This document shows positions 1 to 6,212 of a stretch of 17,958 bases of DNA, piece after piece. Below the pieces are notes generated by a model. That model was not told where the DNA came from. It saw nothing but the letters and a program-made list of their open reading frames with translations, and ran no database searches. Every line of letters begins with the position of its first letter. Position 1 is the first letter of the stretch. A program made the translations under genes and the position numbers. The DNA is from CAYNEI01 sp964396185 (lineage in GTDB: Archaea; Thermoplasmatota; SW-10-69-26): positions 1 to 17,958 of the forward strand of contig CAYNEI010000044.1 in NCBI GenBank assembly GCA_964396185.1. Reading direction: 5' to 3'.

Positions 1-1
1 A

Positions 2-58
2 TGGGGCGACTACGAACCCATGTACCGCGCCTACCTGGAGGCCGTCGCGCGTGGTTGA
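2..58 (+). CDS. C-terminal end of a probable MntA-type nucleotidyltransferase antitoxin (partial)
   Basis: Only the last 18 codons are in the window, reading WGDYEPMYRAYLEAVARG and a TGA at 56-58. The 5' part lies outside. The frame is called because its stop overlaps the GTG start of the HepT-like gene at 51, the arrangement expected when a minimal nucleotidyltransferase (MNT) antitoxin gene precedes its HEPN toxin. In characterised pairs the MNT protein neutralises HepT by adding AMP to a tyrosine. No catalytic motif can be seen in this fragment, so the assignment comes from gene order and the acidic/aromatic tail, not from a domain match. It could be another antitoxin type. Confidence 0.45.
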   Translation, partial: WGDYEPMYRAYLEAVARG

Positions 59-476
59 CCGAGAACGGGTCCTCGTACACTTGGACACCGCCGAGCGGCG
101 AGCGGGCCAGATCGGATCTTGGACCGCGAGCGAGGCTGGGACGTTCTTGGAGGATGAGCTCACGAGTAACGCTGTCGAGCGAGCCCTGCAGGTTGCCATC
201 GAAGCTCTCTGGGATGCGGGATACCTCTTCATGAGCGGGCTGCGACTCGGCATCCCGAAAGACGAGACGTCGATGCCCGCTCGCCTCGTCGAGGGAGGCG
301 TCCTCACGGACGCGGAGGCCGAACTCCTCGACGACCTCCGTGGGTTCCGCAACGTACTCGTGCACCGGTACGGTGTGCTCGATCGCGAGAAGGTTCACGC
401 CCACGCCCTGGACGCACCCGAGGATATCGCGCGACTGGCCGACGCGATGAGACGTGCGCTCTCCGAGCTTGACTGA
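51..476 (+). CDS. HepT-like HEPN (DUF86) RNase toxin
   Basis: A 141-residue, largely helical protein of normal HepT length. The HEPN signature R-x4-H-x-Y is complete at R100-NVLV-H105-R-Y107, within the segment LRGFRNVLVHRYG. In the family this forms the RNase active site, and the tyrosine is the residue AMPylated by the MNT partner. The GTG start at 51 overlaps the end of the upstream partial gene, so the two would be translationally coupled. No better in-frame start is visible. A variant RNase or an AMPylation-inactivated toxin would look the same in sequence. The gene is convergent with rps7, an accessory module next to core translation genes. The family call is firm; toxicity is inferred. 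Confidence 0.85.
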   Translation: MVDRERVLVHLDTAERRAGQIGSWTASEAGTFLEDELTSNAVERALQVAIEALWDAGYLFMSGLRLGIPKDETSMPARLVEGGVLTDAEAELLDDLRGFRNVLVHRYGVLDREKVHAHALDAPEDIARLADAMRRALSELD

Positions 477-562
477 GCGTCGCGCCGCTCGTTCCAGCTA
501 CGTCTAGCGCACCGGAGGCGCGCTTCCAGAGCGAAACCGGCGTGGTCCTACCGTGCAGAGCC

Positions 563-614
563 AGCGGTTTGGCCGAACCGCTACGCTGTGGGTGTGGTTC
601 GGCCGCTCGCGGCC
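563..614. terminator. Overlapping hairpins between convergent HepT and rps7 genes
   Basis: Three pairings are visible. AGCGGTT (563-569) pairs with AACCGCT (576-582), a 7-bp stem. GGCCGC (601-606) pairs with GCGGCC (609-614) across a 2-nt turn. GGCCGAACC (571-579) pairs with GGTTCGGCC (596-604) and excludes the other two. The position in the gap between two convergent genes fits a bidirectional 3'-end structure. There is no clear T-tract, so terminator activity is a guess. Confidence 0.4.
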
Positions 615-618
615 TCCG

Positions 619-1281
619 CTAACGCGCCGAGCCCGCGACCCGCTCGACCTCGTCCTTCTTGGACACAGCGAAGCTGTCGGGCGAGCCCTTGGCCGCCTTG
701 AGCAGCTCATCGCAGATGCACTCCGCGATGGGCTTGCTGTTCTTGTAGGTCGACTGGATGATGCCCTTGGTCAGGTTGCGTAGCGCCCAGTCCACGCGGC
801 GCGATGGCGCGGTGTCCACGGCCTTGGGGACCGAGATACCACCGTAGCGCAGGCGCGTGACCTCCTCGCGGGGGGCTGCGTTCTGCAGCGCGTCCACGAG
901 GACCTGGAGCGGGTTCTGGTCGGTGCGCTCGTTGATGAGCGTGAAGGCGTCCTCGACGGACCGGATCGCCTTGGTCTTCTTGCCGGTGTACCGGCCGGTG
1001 CGCATGAGCTGGTTCGTGAACCGCTCGACGAGGTTGAGGTCTGACTTGCCGAACCATCGGTTGGCGTGACGCCCACCGCTGTGCACGGCGAGGTGGCCGC
1101 CGAGGTTCACGTAGCGAGCCAGGCCCTTGTCGTTGATGGTGACCTCGCTGGGGTCCCAGCGGTCGAACATGAAGCCGCCGATGTCCGAGCCAGGGGCATC
1201 GGGACCGGTCTCGACGATGGGCTCTTCGATGGCCGACTCCTCGTCGGCCTCGGTCTCCGTTGATGCTTGCTCGTCAGCCAT
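619..1281 (-). CDS. rps7: Small ribosomal subunit protein S7 (uS7), archaeal type
   Basis: Binds the 3' major domain of 16S rRNA and nucleates the head of the 30S subunit. The protein is 220 residues. The first 35 or so are strongly acidic (many D/E), a low-complexity extension not needed for the fold. The conserved body follows, including LVERFTNQLMRTGRYTGKK, RLRYGG and the C-terminal KKDEVERVAGSAR typical of archaeal S7. I chose ATG 1281 rather than GTG 1290 because GGTGA sits five bases before the ATG; this motif overlaps the TGA stop of rps12 (1287-1289), so S7 is coupled to S12 translation. The usual archaeal downstream gene, elongation factor 2, is missing; after S7 comes a toxin gene on the other strand. 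Confidence 0.96.
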   Translation of the reverse strand: MADEQASTETEADEESAIEEPIVETGPDAPGSDIGGFMFDRWDPSEVTINDKGLARYVNLGGHLAVHSGGRHANRWFGKSDLNLVERFTNQLMRTGRYTGKKTKAIRSVEDAFTLINERTDQNPLQVLVDALQNAAPREEVTRLRYGGISVPKAVDTAPSRRVDWALRNLTKGIIQSTYKNSKPIAECICDELLKAAKGSPDSFAVSKKDEVERVAGSAR

Positions 1282-1286
1282 GGGAT

Positions 1287-1715
1287 TCACCGCATCGGCT
1301 TCTCCTTCTTGCCGAGCACGAGCTCACGGAGAGCTACGCCGTTGACCTTGACGACCTTGAACCGGACGCCGGGCAGGTCACCGTACGAACGGCCCATACG
1401 GCCGCCGATGCCCTCGATGAGCACCTCGTCGTGTTCGTCGATGAAGTTGATCGCGCCGTCACCGACCGCGAACGCGGTCACCTGACGGCCGTTCTTGATG
1501 AGCTGGACCTTGACGCACTTCCGGATGGCGGAGTTGGGCTGCTTGGCCTCGATACCCACCTTCTCGATGACGATGCCTCGACCTTGCGGGGCACCTTCCA
1601 GTGGGTCCGCCTTCTCCTTGAGCTTCTCGACGCGTCGCTTGTAGCGTCGATCCGACCAGCGGAACTTCTTCCGCTCGTTCTTCTGTTTCCGGCCGGCGTT
1701 CAATCCGTTGCCCAT
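1287..1715 (-). CDS. rps12: Small ribosomal subunit protein S12 (uS12), archaeal type
   Basis: Decoding-centre protein of the 30S subunit. The 142-residue protein is full length for archaea and begins MGNGLNAGRKQK. The universally conserved block KQPNSAIRKCVKVQLIKNG, the KADPLEGAPQGRGIV segment and the C-terminal LGKKEKPMR are all intact. ATG 1715 is preferred over GTG 1724: the family begins at this point, and GGGTGA (1721-1726, read on the minus strand) gives a Shine-Dalgarno motif five bases upstream. A TATA-like element near 1787-1796 predicts a leader of roughly 50 nt, so this mRNA is leadered, unlike most other first genes here. It is the first gene of a two-gene unit with rps7. Confidence 0.97.
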   Translation of the reverse strand: MGNGLNAGRKQKNERKKFRWSDRRYKRRVEKLKEKADPLEGAPQGRGIVIEKVGIEAKQPNSAIRKCVKVQLIKNGRQVTAFAVGDGAINFIDEHDEVLIEGIGGRMGRSYGDLPGVRFKVVKVNGVALRELVLGKKEKPMR

Positions 1716-1786
1716 CGTGCTCACCCGTGCCCCAGGAGAGCGCGAAGCCCTCCGCAGGGTGTGGTAGCCGTCGCCAAAGGGCCTCT

Positions 1787-1796
1787 GGTATATGAA
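1787..1796 (-). promoter_or_regulatory. Putative TATA box of rps12-rps7
   Basis: The minus strand reads TTCATATACC in an otherwise GC-rich stretch. A start about 26 bp downstream, near 1766, would give a leader of about 50 nt before ATG 1715, which then uses its GGTGA ribosome-binding motif. Confidence 0.5.
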
Positions 1797-1935
1797 CGTG
1801 ATGGCGCGTGCTGCGGTCGGGCGCGCTACGGCTCGGCGCGCCGCGGCGCGTCGATGGACGGTGGTTGGCGGGTGGGTGCATCGGCGCCGACCGCCACCGA
1901 GCGTGAGGGGGAACGCTCAAGACCCCCTGGGGAGG

Positions 1936-1944
1936 GGTATATCA
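1936..1944 (+). promoter_or_regulatory. Putative TATA box for the heme membrane protein transcript
   Basis: GGTATATCA lies about 27 bp before ATG 1967. This predicts an mRNA beginning at or next to the micro-ORF start and a leader of about 97 nt to GTG 2063. Confidence 0.45.
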
Positions 1945-1966
1945 TCCTTGTGCTGAGCGCCTATTC

Positions 1967-2032
1967 ATGTCGTTGTCCGAACCGCTTCAGAGGGCGCCTC
2001 GCTCGCGCTTGCAAGCGGGTGCAAGCCGGTAA
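1967..2032 (+). other. Possible leaderless upstream micro-ORF (21 codons)
   Basis: ATG 1967 opens a 21-codon frame ending at TAA 2030-2032. Its start falls where a transcript driven by the TATA-like element at 1936-1944 would begin. It lies in the same frame as the heme membrane protein, with only the TAA between them and the next good start (GTG 2063). The peptide is basic and low in complexity (MSLSEPLQRAPRSRLQAGAS then R), so it may be a leader peptide, chance, or the remnant of a longer N-terminus. Confidence 0.25.
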
Positions 2033-2062
2033 GCTGTTGGGCCTCGGCTGCATGCCAGGCCT

Positions 2063-2830
2063 GTGGCACCCTCGCGGATCTCCTTGCCAGCCAACCGGTG
2101 GGCCAGGCTGGCCATCCGGCATGGGTTGGCCATCGCCGTGGCCGTGGTGCTCGTGCTCCTGCTTGGGACAAGGCCCGGGGCAGGGTTCGGGCACGACTTC
2201 CCGCCCCGCCACTGGAACCCGGTGCTGGGCCGCGCCAGCCTTGCCCTGCTCGCCATCACCCTCTTGCTCGGCCCGCTTGTGCGCGTGCAACCCAGGCTGG
2301 CCCCGGTGCTCAGGGTGCGTCGTGAGCTCGGGGCCTGGTCGGCGATCCTGGCCATCGCCCATGTGGTGTTCGTGCTCGACGAGTACGCCGGCTGGACGCT
2401 TGCGTCCCTGTGGGAGCGCTTCGACGGCACCGCGTTCTCAGCGGATGCCGGGCTGGCCATGGCCAACATCGTGGGCACCGTCGCCCTGGGCTATGGCCTG
2501 GTGCTGCTGGCCACGAGCAACGATCTCGCCCAGCGCTGGCTCGGCCCACGCTGGAAGCGCCTGCAGCGAACCGCCACGACCTTCTTCGCACTGACCGTCA
2601 TCCACACGATCTTCTTCCTCTTCCTCGACACCTTCCCCAGAGGCGGTTTCAGAGGCCTTGGCGGGCCGTATCACGGGTTCCGGTGGGTGCTCATCGGCTT
2701 GGTCGCCATGGTGGTGGTGATCCGCACGGTGGCCTTCTGGCTCCCCAAGCGGCCATCCGCGCGAGCCAGCGTGGAAGACGAAGAGCCGGACGAGCCGGAC
2801 GAGCCGGACGAGCCGGACGAGCCGGGCTAG
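2063..2830 (+). CDS. Ferric reductase-like/MsrQ-like heme b transmembrane protein
   Basis: A 255-residue integral membrane protein with about six helices (near residues 22-36, 56-73, 89-105, 132-151, 172-188, 208-226). The pattern GRASLALLAITLLLGPLVR, then RRELGAWSAILAIAH and later VIHTIFFLF, resembles ferric-reductase-like transmembrane domains (the group containing MsrQ/YedZ). H100 and H181 sit in helices and are good heme-ligand candidates. There is no FAD- or NAD-binding domain, so it must receive electrons from a partner. No MsrP-like molybdoprotein is nearby. The C-terminus is a hydrophilic acidic tail made of repeated Pro-Asp-Glu units. The GTG start is the best available after the in-frame TAA at 2030, but TTG 2036 is also possible and no clear ribosome-binding motif decides. 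Convergent with the next gene. Confidence 0.75.
   Translation: MAPSRISLPANRWARLAIRHGLAIAVAVVLVLLLGTRPGAGFGHDFPPRHWNPVLGRASLALLAITLLLGPLVRVQPRLAPVLRVRRELGAWSAILAIAHVVFVLDEYAGWTLASLWERFDGTAFSADAGLAMANIVGTVALGYGLVLLATSNDLAQRWLGPRWKRLQRTATTFFALTVIHTIFFLFLDTFPRGGFRGLGGPYHGFRWVLIGLVAMVVVIRTVAFWLPKRPSARASVEDEEPDEPDEPDEPDEPG
2783..2827 (+). repeat. 9-bp tandem repeat encoding a Glu-Pro-Asp tail
   Basis: Four exact copies of GAGCCGGAC (at 2783, 2792, 2801 and 2810) and a fifth altered copy ending in GGC before the TAG stop. The repeat adds an EPD-EPD-EPD-EPD-EPG tail to the membrane protein. Copy number at such a repeat can change by slippage without shifting the frame. Confidence 0.95.
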
Positions 2831-2869
2831 CTGGGATCGCCGAACGAGCTGAGCGTCAGCACCGGGCCC

Positions 2870-3469
2870 TCATCCGTGCTCATCCACGAGGCGCTGCGCA
2901 CGCTTCGTACAGCTGGGGAAGCGTTCTGCCAACCCGGTCTCCAGGAATGCCTCGATCTCCTCGAGCCGTTCGCGCGTGCGCTTGGCGGCGTGCTCCTCGT
3001 TCATGGGCACGTTGCCCTGGATCTTCTCGTTCCCCTCCCGCCAGCCCTCGGGGAAGTACCACCACTTGTACCAGCGTGCCCCCGCCCGCCAGAGCAACCA
3101 GCCAAGCCACGTGCACGCAGGCGGCACATCGGCTGTGAGCTGGGCCAGGCTCTCCGGGTGCCCATCGCAGGAGAGCATCACGTACGAGCCAGGGCCCAGA
3201 ACCTCACGTCCCAGCCGCTCGAAGAGCGCGACCTGCTCGCCCTCGTCCAGCCGAGCGGCGTCTGGGCCTGGATCGAAGCGCACCTCAAGCCAAGGATGCC
3301 GCCAGGCCCCTGCTGGGTTGGTCCGCCCGTCGAGCACGTGCCAAGCCGCCCCCTTGCGCTCCGCGCGCATCCGCACCGGGAACGGTCGGTGGCCATCCGT
3401 GTCGAGCTCGACGGCGAGCTCGAGCCCGCCGTCCATGGAGCCCGCCAGCCGGTCCAGGGGAAGAAGCAC
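2870..3469 (-). CDS. DUF1122-like protein of unknown function
   Basis: A 199-residue soluble protein. The central and C-terminal part, from GPGSYVMLSCDG through VPPACTWLGWLLWRAG and WYKWWYFPEGWREGNEKIQG, resembles the archaeal DUF1122 family as I recall it. The function of that family is not known to me. The conserved aromatic stretch (WYKWWYFPEGW) is the most recognisable part, and the end is a charged helix (KRTRERLEEIEAFLE). The start is uncertain. GTG 3469 is the first start after an in-frame stop near 3566, but ATG 3434-3436 is possible, and the shared TATA element at 3562-3571 would leave a leader of about 70 nt. It diverges from the FBP aldolase/phosphatase gene and converges with the heme protein. 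Confidence 0.65.
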   Translation of the reverse strand: MLLPLDRLAGSMDGGLELAVELDTDGHRPFPVRMRAERKGAAWHVLDGRTNPAGAWRHPWLEVRFDPGPDAARLDEGEQVALFERLGREVLGPGSYVMLSCDGHPESLAQLTADVPPACTWLGWLLWRAGARWYKWWYFPEGWREGNEKIQGNVPMNEEHAAKRTRERLEEIEAFLETGLAERFPSCTKRAQRLVDEHG

Positions 3470-3561
3470 GCGCGGTGAGACCGTCAGGGCGCCTTCAAGG
3501 CTGCGGCTTGCAGATCCTCCCAGGGGCCCCCGCCGCTCCCACCAGGGACTCGCCCGCCGCG

Positions 3562-3571
3562 TCCTTTATAG
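3562..3571. promoter_or_regulatory. TATA element of the FBP aldolase/phosphatase, possibly bidirectional
   Basis: The plus strand reads CCTTTATAGG and the minus strand CCTATAAAGG, so the element is TATA-like both ways. On the plus strand it predicts initiation near 3594, giving a leader of about five bases before ATG 3599. On the minus strand it could serve the DUF1122-like gene. Confidence 0.6.
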
Positions 3572-3598
3572 GCCATGCACGTATCCGTGGCCGATACC

Positions 3599-4762
3599 AT
3601 GACCAAGGTCACGGTCAGCATCATCAAGTGCGACGTCGGGGGCTGGCCCGGCCACAGCACGGTCCACCCGGACCTCATGACGACCGCCCACGGGATCCTC
3701 GAGAAGGGTCAGGGCGCGGGGACGATCAACGACTTCCACGTCACCCACGTGGGCGATGATCTCGACCTCATCATGACCCACACGAACGGCACGGACAACG
3801 AGGACGTGCACGCCCTGGCCTACGAGGCCTTCGAGCAGGCCACCGAGGTTGCGCGCGAGCTAGGCCTCTACGGTGCCGGCCAGGACCTTCTCTCCGATGC
3901 CTTCAGCGGCAACGTTCGAGGCATGGGGCCCGGCGTGGCTGAGATGACGTTCACCAAGCGCACCAGCGAGCCCATCCTGGCCTTCCTGATGGACAAGACC
4001 GAGCCCGGCGCGTTCAACCTGCCCATCTACCGCATGTTCGCGGATCCGTTCTCGACAGCTGGTCTCGTCATCGATCCCAACCTCAGCCTCGGTTTCCGCT
4101 TCGAGGTTTGGGACATCAAGGAGCACACGCGCGTCTTCCTTGAGACCCCCGAGGACTCCTACAAGCTGCTGGCACTCATCGGCGCCAAGGAGCGCTTCGT
4201 CGTCAAGCGCGTCTTCCCGAAGGAGGCCCACAAGCTACCCTCCGATGAGCCCGTCGTGGCCGTGAGCACCGAGAAGCTCGTGGACGTGGCCGGCGAGTAC
4301 GTGGGCAAGGACGACCCAGTCGCGCTCGTGCGCGCCCAGAGCGGCCTGCCCGCCGTCGGCGAGGTCCTGGAGCCCTGGGCCTTCCCACACCTGGTCAGCG
4401 GCTGGATGCGCGGCAGCCACAACGGCCCCATCATGCCCGTGGCCGTCAAGGACTCCACCTGCACCCGCTTCGATGGACCCCCGCGCGTCTGCGGGCTCGG
4501 CTTCAACCTCTCCCAGAAGCTGGATCTCGTGGGCCCGGTGGACCACTTCGACGACCCGGCCTACGAGAACGCGCGCCAGAAGGCCCGCGACATCACGGAC
4601 TACATGCGCCAGCACGGGCCCTTCGAACCCCACCGCCTCCCGCTCGAGGAGATGGAGTACACGACCCTGCCCGGCATCTTGGACAGCCTCCAGGACGCCT
4701 GGGCCCCCATCGACGACGGCTACGAGATGGCCCAGAACGTCGTGGTCGGGGAAGTCGAGTGA
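3599..4762 (+). CDS. fbp: Bifunctional fructose-1,6-bisphosphate aldolase/phosphatase (class V, archaeal)
   Basis: Joins two triose phosphates to fructose 1,6-bisphosphate and then dephosphorylates it, making gluconeogenesis irreversible. The 387-residue length matches the family. Visible family blocks are KCDVGGWPGH (metal-ligand Asp12 and His19), THVGDDLDLIMTHTNG (Asp53-Asp54), GAGQDLLSD, SGNVRGMGPGVAEM, MDKTEPGAFNLPIYRMFADPF, the YVGK motif at 234-237 whose Tyr and Lys correspond to the catalytic Schiff-base pair in characterised enzymes, GLPAVGE, GWMRGSHNGP, TRFDGPPRV and the C-terminal MEYTTLPGIL. No core motif is missing. ATG 3599 is preferred over ATG 3575 because the protein then starts MTKVTVSIIK like its relatives and because the TATA box predicts an mRNA beginning about five bases upstream. 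A hairpin begins in the stop codon. Confidence 0.96.
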   Translation: MTKVTVSIIKCDVGGWPGHSTVHPDLMTTAHGILEKGQGAGTINDFHVTHVGDDLDLIMTHTNGTDNEDVHALAYEAFEQATEVARELGLYGAGQDLLSDAFSGNVRGMGPGVAEMTFTKRTSEPILAFLMDKTEPGAFNLPIYRMFADPFSTAGLVIDPNLSLGFRFEVWDIKEHTRVFLETPEDSYKLLALIGAKERFVVKRVFPKEAHKLPSDEPVVAVSTEKLVDVAGEYVGKDDPVALVRAQSGLPAVGEVLEPWAFPHLVSGWMRGSHNGPIMPVAVKDSTCTRFDGPPRVCGLGFNLSQKLDLVGPVDHFDDPAYENARQKARDITDYMRQHGPFEPHRLPLEEMEYTTLPGILDSLQDAWAPIDDGYEMAQNVVVGEVE

Positions 4763-4809
4763 GAAACCGGCCTATTCGAGCCGGTTCTCACTCGATCGAA
4801 CGAACCGGC
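4761..4809 (+). terminator. Three-armed hairpin region at the end of the FBP aldolase/phosphatase gene
   Basis: GAGAAACCGGC (4761-4771, starting inside the TGA stop) pairs with GCCGGTTCTC (4780-4789) through 10 bp and one bulged A. The same middle arm, GCCGGTTC (4780-4787), can instead pair perfectly with GAACCGGC (4802-4809). The location fits a transcript 3' end. T-rich sequence appears only further down, near 4939-4949. Confidence 0.5.
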
Positions 4810-5063
4810 ATAACAACCCGACTCGCCCGGATCTGACGCCAGTCGGAGCCGTGGCGCTGGCGTCCAGACGCGCAAGTCGCACCGGGACCCAGCGCCCGGC
4901 TCTCGTTTACGAGCCTGGAATCCTCGAATTCCACAGTCGTTCTTATTTAGTATCTATAAAGGGGAGAGAACTGAAACTATCGTTCGTTCGAAGCAAATTA
5001 TTCGTACCCCTCACCTCATGACCATGCCGCCCCCAGGGGACTGGGCTCCAAGGAGATGTTACG
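4763..5063. other. AT-richer intergenic spacer with probable promoter
   Basis: 301 bases without a convincing gene. It contains the hairpin arms above, a short palindrome GCGTC-CA-GACGC (4860-4871) and an AT-rich patch at 4936-5005 that contrasts with the GC-rich surroundings. A TATA-like CTATAAAG lies at 4954-4961, and AAATTATT near 4995-5002 is a second possibility. Open frames crossing it are read-through from neighbours. No tRNA or known RNA was recognised. Confidence 0.6.
4954..4961 (+). promoter_or_regulatory. Putative TATA box of the gene at 5064
   Basis: CTATAAAG in an AT-rich patch predicts initiation near 4984 and a leader of about 80 nt. An 18-codon frame starting at ATG 5018 would end at 5074, overlapping the start of the main gene. 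Confidence 0.45.
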
Positions 5064-5792
5064 ATGACCGATGAACACGTGGATCGCGCGAACCGGCTTG
5101 CTGACGTGGGGGTCGAACTCGGAGGGTTGAGACGCGAGCTTGAGCGCCAGAAGCAGCAAGGAGCTCCTGTCGGGCGCTGGATCCCGATCGTCGAACGGTT
5201 GAGCGGAGAGCTCCAGAAACGAGTCGCCGCCTTGGCCGGCAGGAGGCTGTACAACGTGACCCTCGCCTACGAGGGCATCGTGGCCGAAGACGAGGAGGAA
5301 GCCATCCAGGAGGCCGAGGCTGGCTATGGGCCGCTTGTCGAGCGCCGTGCCCGGCTCACCTACGATCCAGCAGAACTCGAGGACAGCGCCGACGTCCGCG
5401 TCGTGGAAGAGCAGCCCCCGAAGCCCACCCTCTCCCCAGGGGATGGTGCCCCTACCGTGGATCTCGAAAGCTTCCTACCGCTGCTCGACGAGGTGGCGCT
5501 TGACCCTGCGACCGGCGAGACCGTGCTCCCGGACTACGTTTTGATCAGCCACGAGCTCTACGAGAGCATCGTGCCGAGCCAGGCCGTCAGGATGCACCAG
5601 CCACGCGACGAGCTGCCGTTCTTCAACTTCACGCTCCGGGTCCTCCCCCGAGCAGAACTCGAGCGTATCGCTGGTCGGGAGACCGACCTGATCGCCTTCG
5701 ACAGACGGCGGACGCTCGAAGAAACGGTGGAGGAGTGGGCTGGACCTGATGATGCCTGGGAGGGAGCCGTCCAGGGGATTATTGAGCCCTGA
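5064..5792 (+). CDS. Hypothetical protein, unrecognised
   Basis: A 242-residue, acidic, cysteine-free soluble protein with no signal peptide or membrane helix. I recognise no family. The N-terminus (about 1-60) is a charged helix, possibly coiled coil (VELGGLRRELERQKQQG, LSGELQKRVAALAGRR). Residues 62-100 (LYNVTLAYEGIVAEDEEEAIQEAEAGYG) read as a beta strand then helix. A Pro-rich linker near 115-128 joins a C-terminal domain containing ETVLPDYVLISHELYES and FFNFTLRVLPR. The ATG start is supported by AAGGAG at 5050-5055. Codon use and GC match the neighbours, so it is probably a real gene. It stands alone, upstream of a toxin-antitoxin pair on the same strand but separated by 156 bases. Confidence 0.7.
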   Translation: MTDEHVDRANRLADVGVELGGLRRELERQKQQGAPVGRWIPIVERLSGELQKRVAALAGRRLYNVTLAYEGIVAEDEEEAIQEAEAGYGPLVERRARLTYDPAELEDSADVRVVEEQPPKPTLSPGDGAPTVDLESFLPLLDEVALDPATGETVLPDYVLISHELYESIVPSQAVRMHQPRDELPFFNFTLRVLPRAELERIAGRETDLIAFDRRRTLEETVEEWAGPDDAWEGAVQGIIEP

Positions 5793-5921
5793 TACCGGCG
5801 GGCGGGCGGAGGCGCAACGCGCACACAGACCTGCTAGGGCAGTTGTTCCGGTTACCCCTCGAGTCAACCTATGAGTCCTAGGCGGCCTTGTCCAGCAGTC
5901 ATGGACGCCCGCCCAGGCCCA

Positions 5922-5950
5922 GTGACACAAGTTAGAAGTATGTGACACAT
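5922..5950 (+). promoter_or_regulatory. Candidate operator of the RHH/PIN operon: paired GTGACAC elements
   Basis: GTGACACA occurs at 5922-5929 and again at 5942-5949. Each core is a GTG-A-CAC inverted repeat, and the second extends to ATGTG-A-CACAT (5940-5950), overlapping the ATG at 5949. The copies are exactly 20 bp apart, about two helical turns. Ribbon-helix-helix antitoxins commonly bind such paired sites to repress their own operon; binding here is inferred. Confidence 0.5.
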
Positions 5951-6212
5951 GCTCTTCCAGAGCGTGGCCAAGGACGTCACCGTCAAGGCACGCGTGGACG
6001 AGGAGCTGGCAGCACAGGTCGACCGATGGGCTCGCGTCCACGACGTGGACCGTTCCGAGGCCATCCGCATCGCTCTGCGCCGGCTCCTGGAGGATGAAGA
6101 GGAGCGGCAGCGCAAGATCGAGGAGATCCGTGCGGAGTTCGAGGAGTACGCGAAGACGGGGATCTTCGACGAGCCCGAGGACGATTCGTGGAAGGCTTCG
6201 GGTGGTTGGTGA
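5949..6212 (+). CDS. Ribbon-helix-helix (VapB/CopG-like) antitoxin
   Basis: 87 residues. The strand DVTVKARVDEEL is followed by helix AAQVDRWARVHD, a turn with DRSEAIRIALRRLL and a long charged helix (EDEEERQRKIEEIRAEFEEYAK): a classic RHH DNA-binding N-terminus with a toxin-binding C-terminal tail. It should dimerise, bind its own promoter and wrap the PIN toxin. The ATG at 5949 is used because it is the only ATG; it lacks a ribosome-binding motif and overlaps the second GTGACAC element. GTG 5964 would give a protein starting just before the RHH strand and is a realistic alternative. Its TGA overlaps the toxin's ATG by one base, marking an operon. Confidence 0.88.
   Translation: MLFQSVAKDVTVKARVDEELAAQVDRWARVHDVDRSEAIRIALRRLLEDEEERQRKIEEIRAEFEEYAKTGIFDEPEDDSWKASGGW

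Larger units (their letters stand above)
1716..2062. other. Divergent intergenic region: two promoters, a palindrome and a possible micro-ORF
   Basis: A 347-base stretch between rps12 (-) and the heme membrane protein (+). It holds the rps12 TATA element near 1787-1796, a plus-strand TATA-like GGTATATCA near 1936-1944, the micro-ORF at 1967-2032, and a perfect 12-bp palindrome CGCTTGCAAGCG at 2006-2017 followed by a direct copy of TGCAAGC (2020-2026). Nothing else that looks like a gene or structured RNA was seen. The segment 1800-1930 is GC-rich and featureless apart from short GGCGCG runs. Confidence 0.6.

Noticed and set aside
1260..2594. A 444-codon open frame on the plus strand
   Set aside because: It runs antisense through rps12 and out of frame through the heme protein gene; its translation is Arg/Pro/Cys-rich and low in complexity. 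High GC produces such shadows.
2783..2827. Short repeat array as a possible CRISPR
   Set aside because: Nine-bp units without spacers inside a coding sequence; it is a protein tail repeat.
4763..5063. Possible tRNA or small RNA in the spacer
   Set aside because: No TTCG-arm with a matching acceptor stem was found; only short hairpins and promoter-like AT patches.
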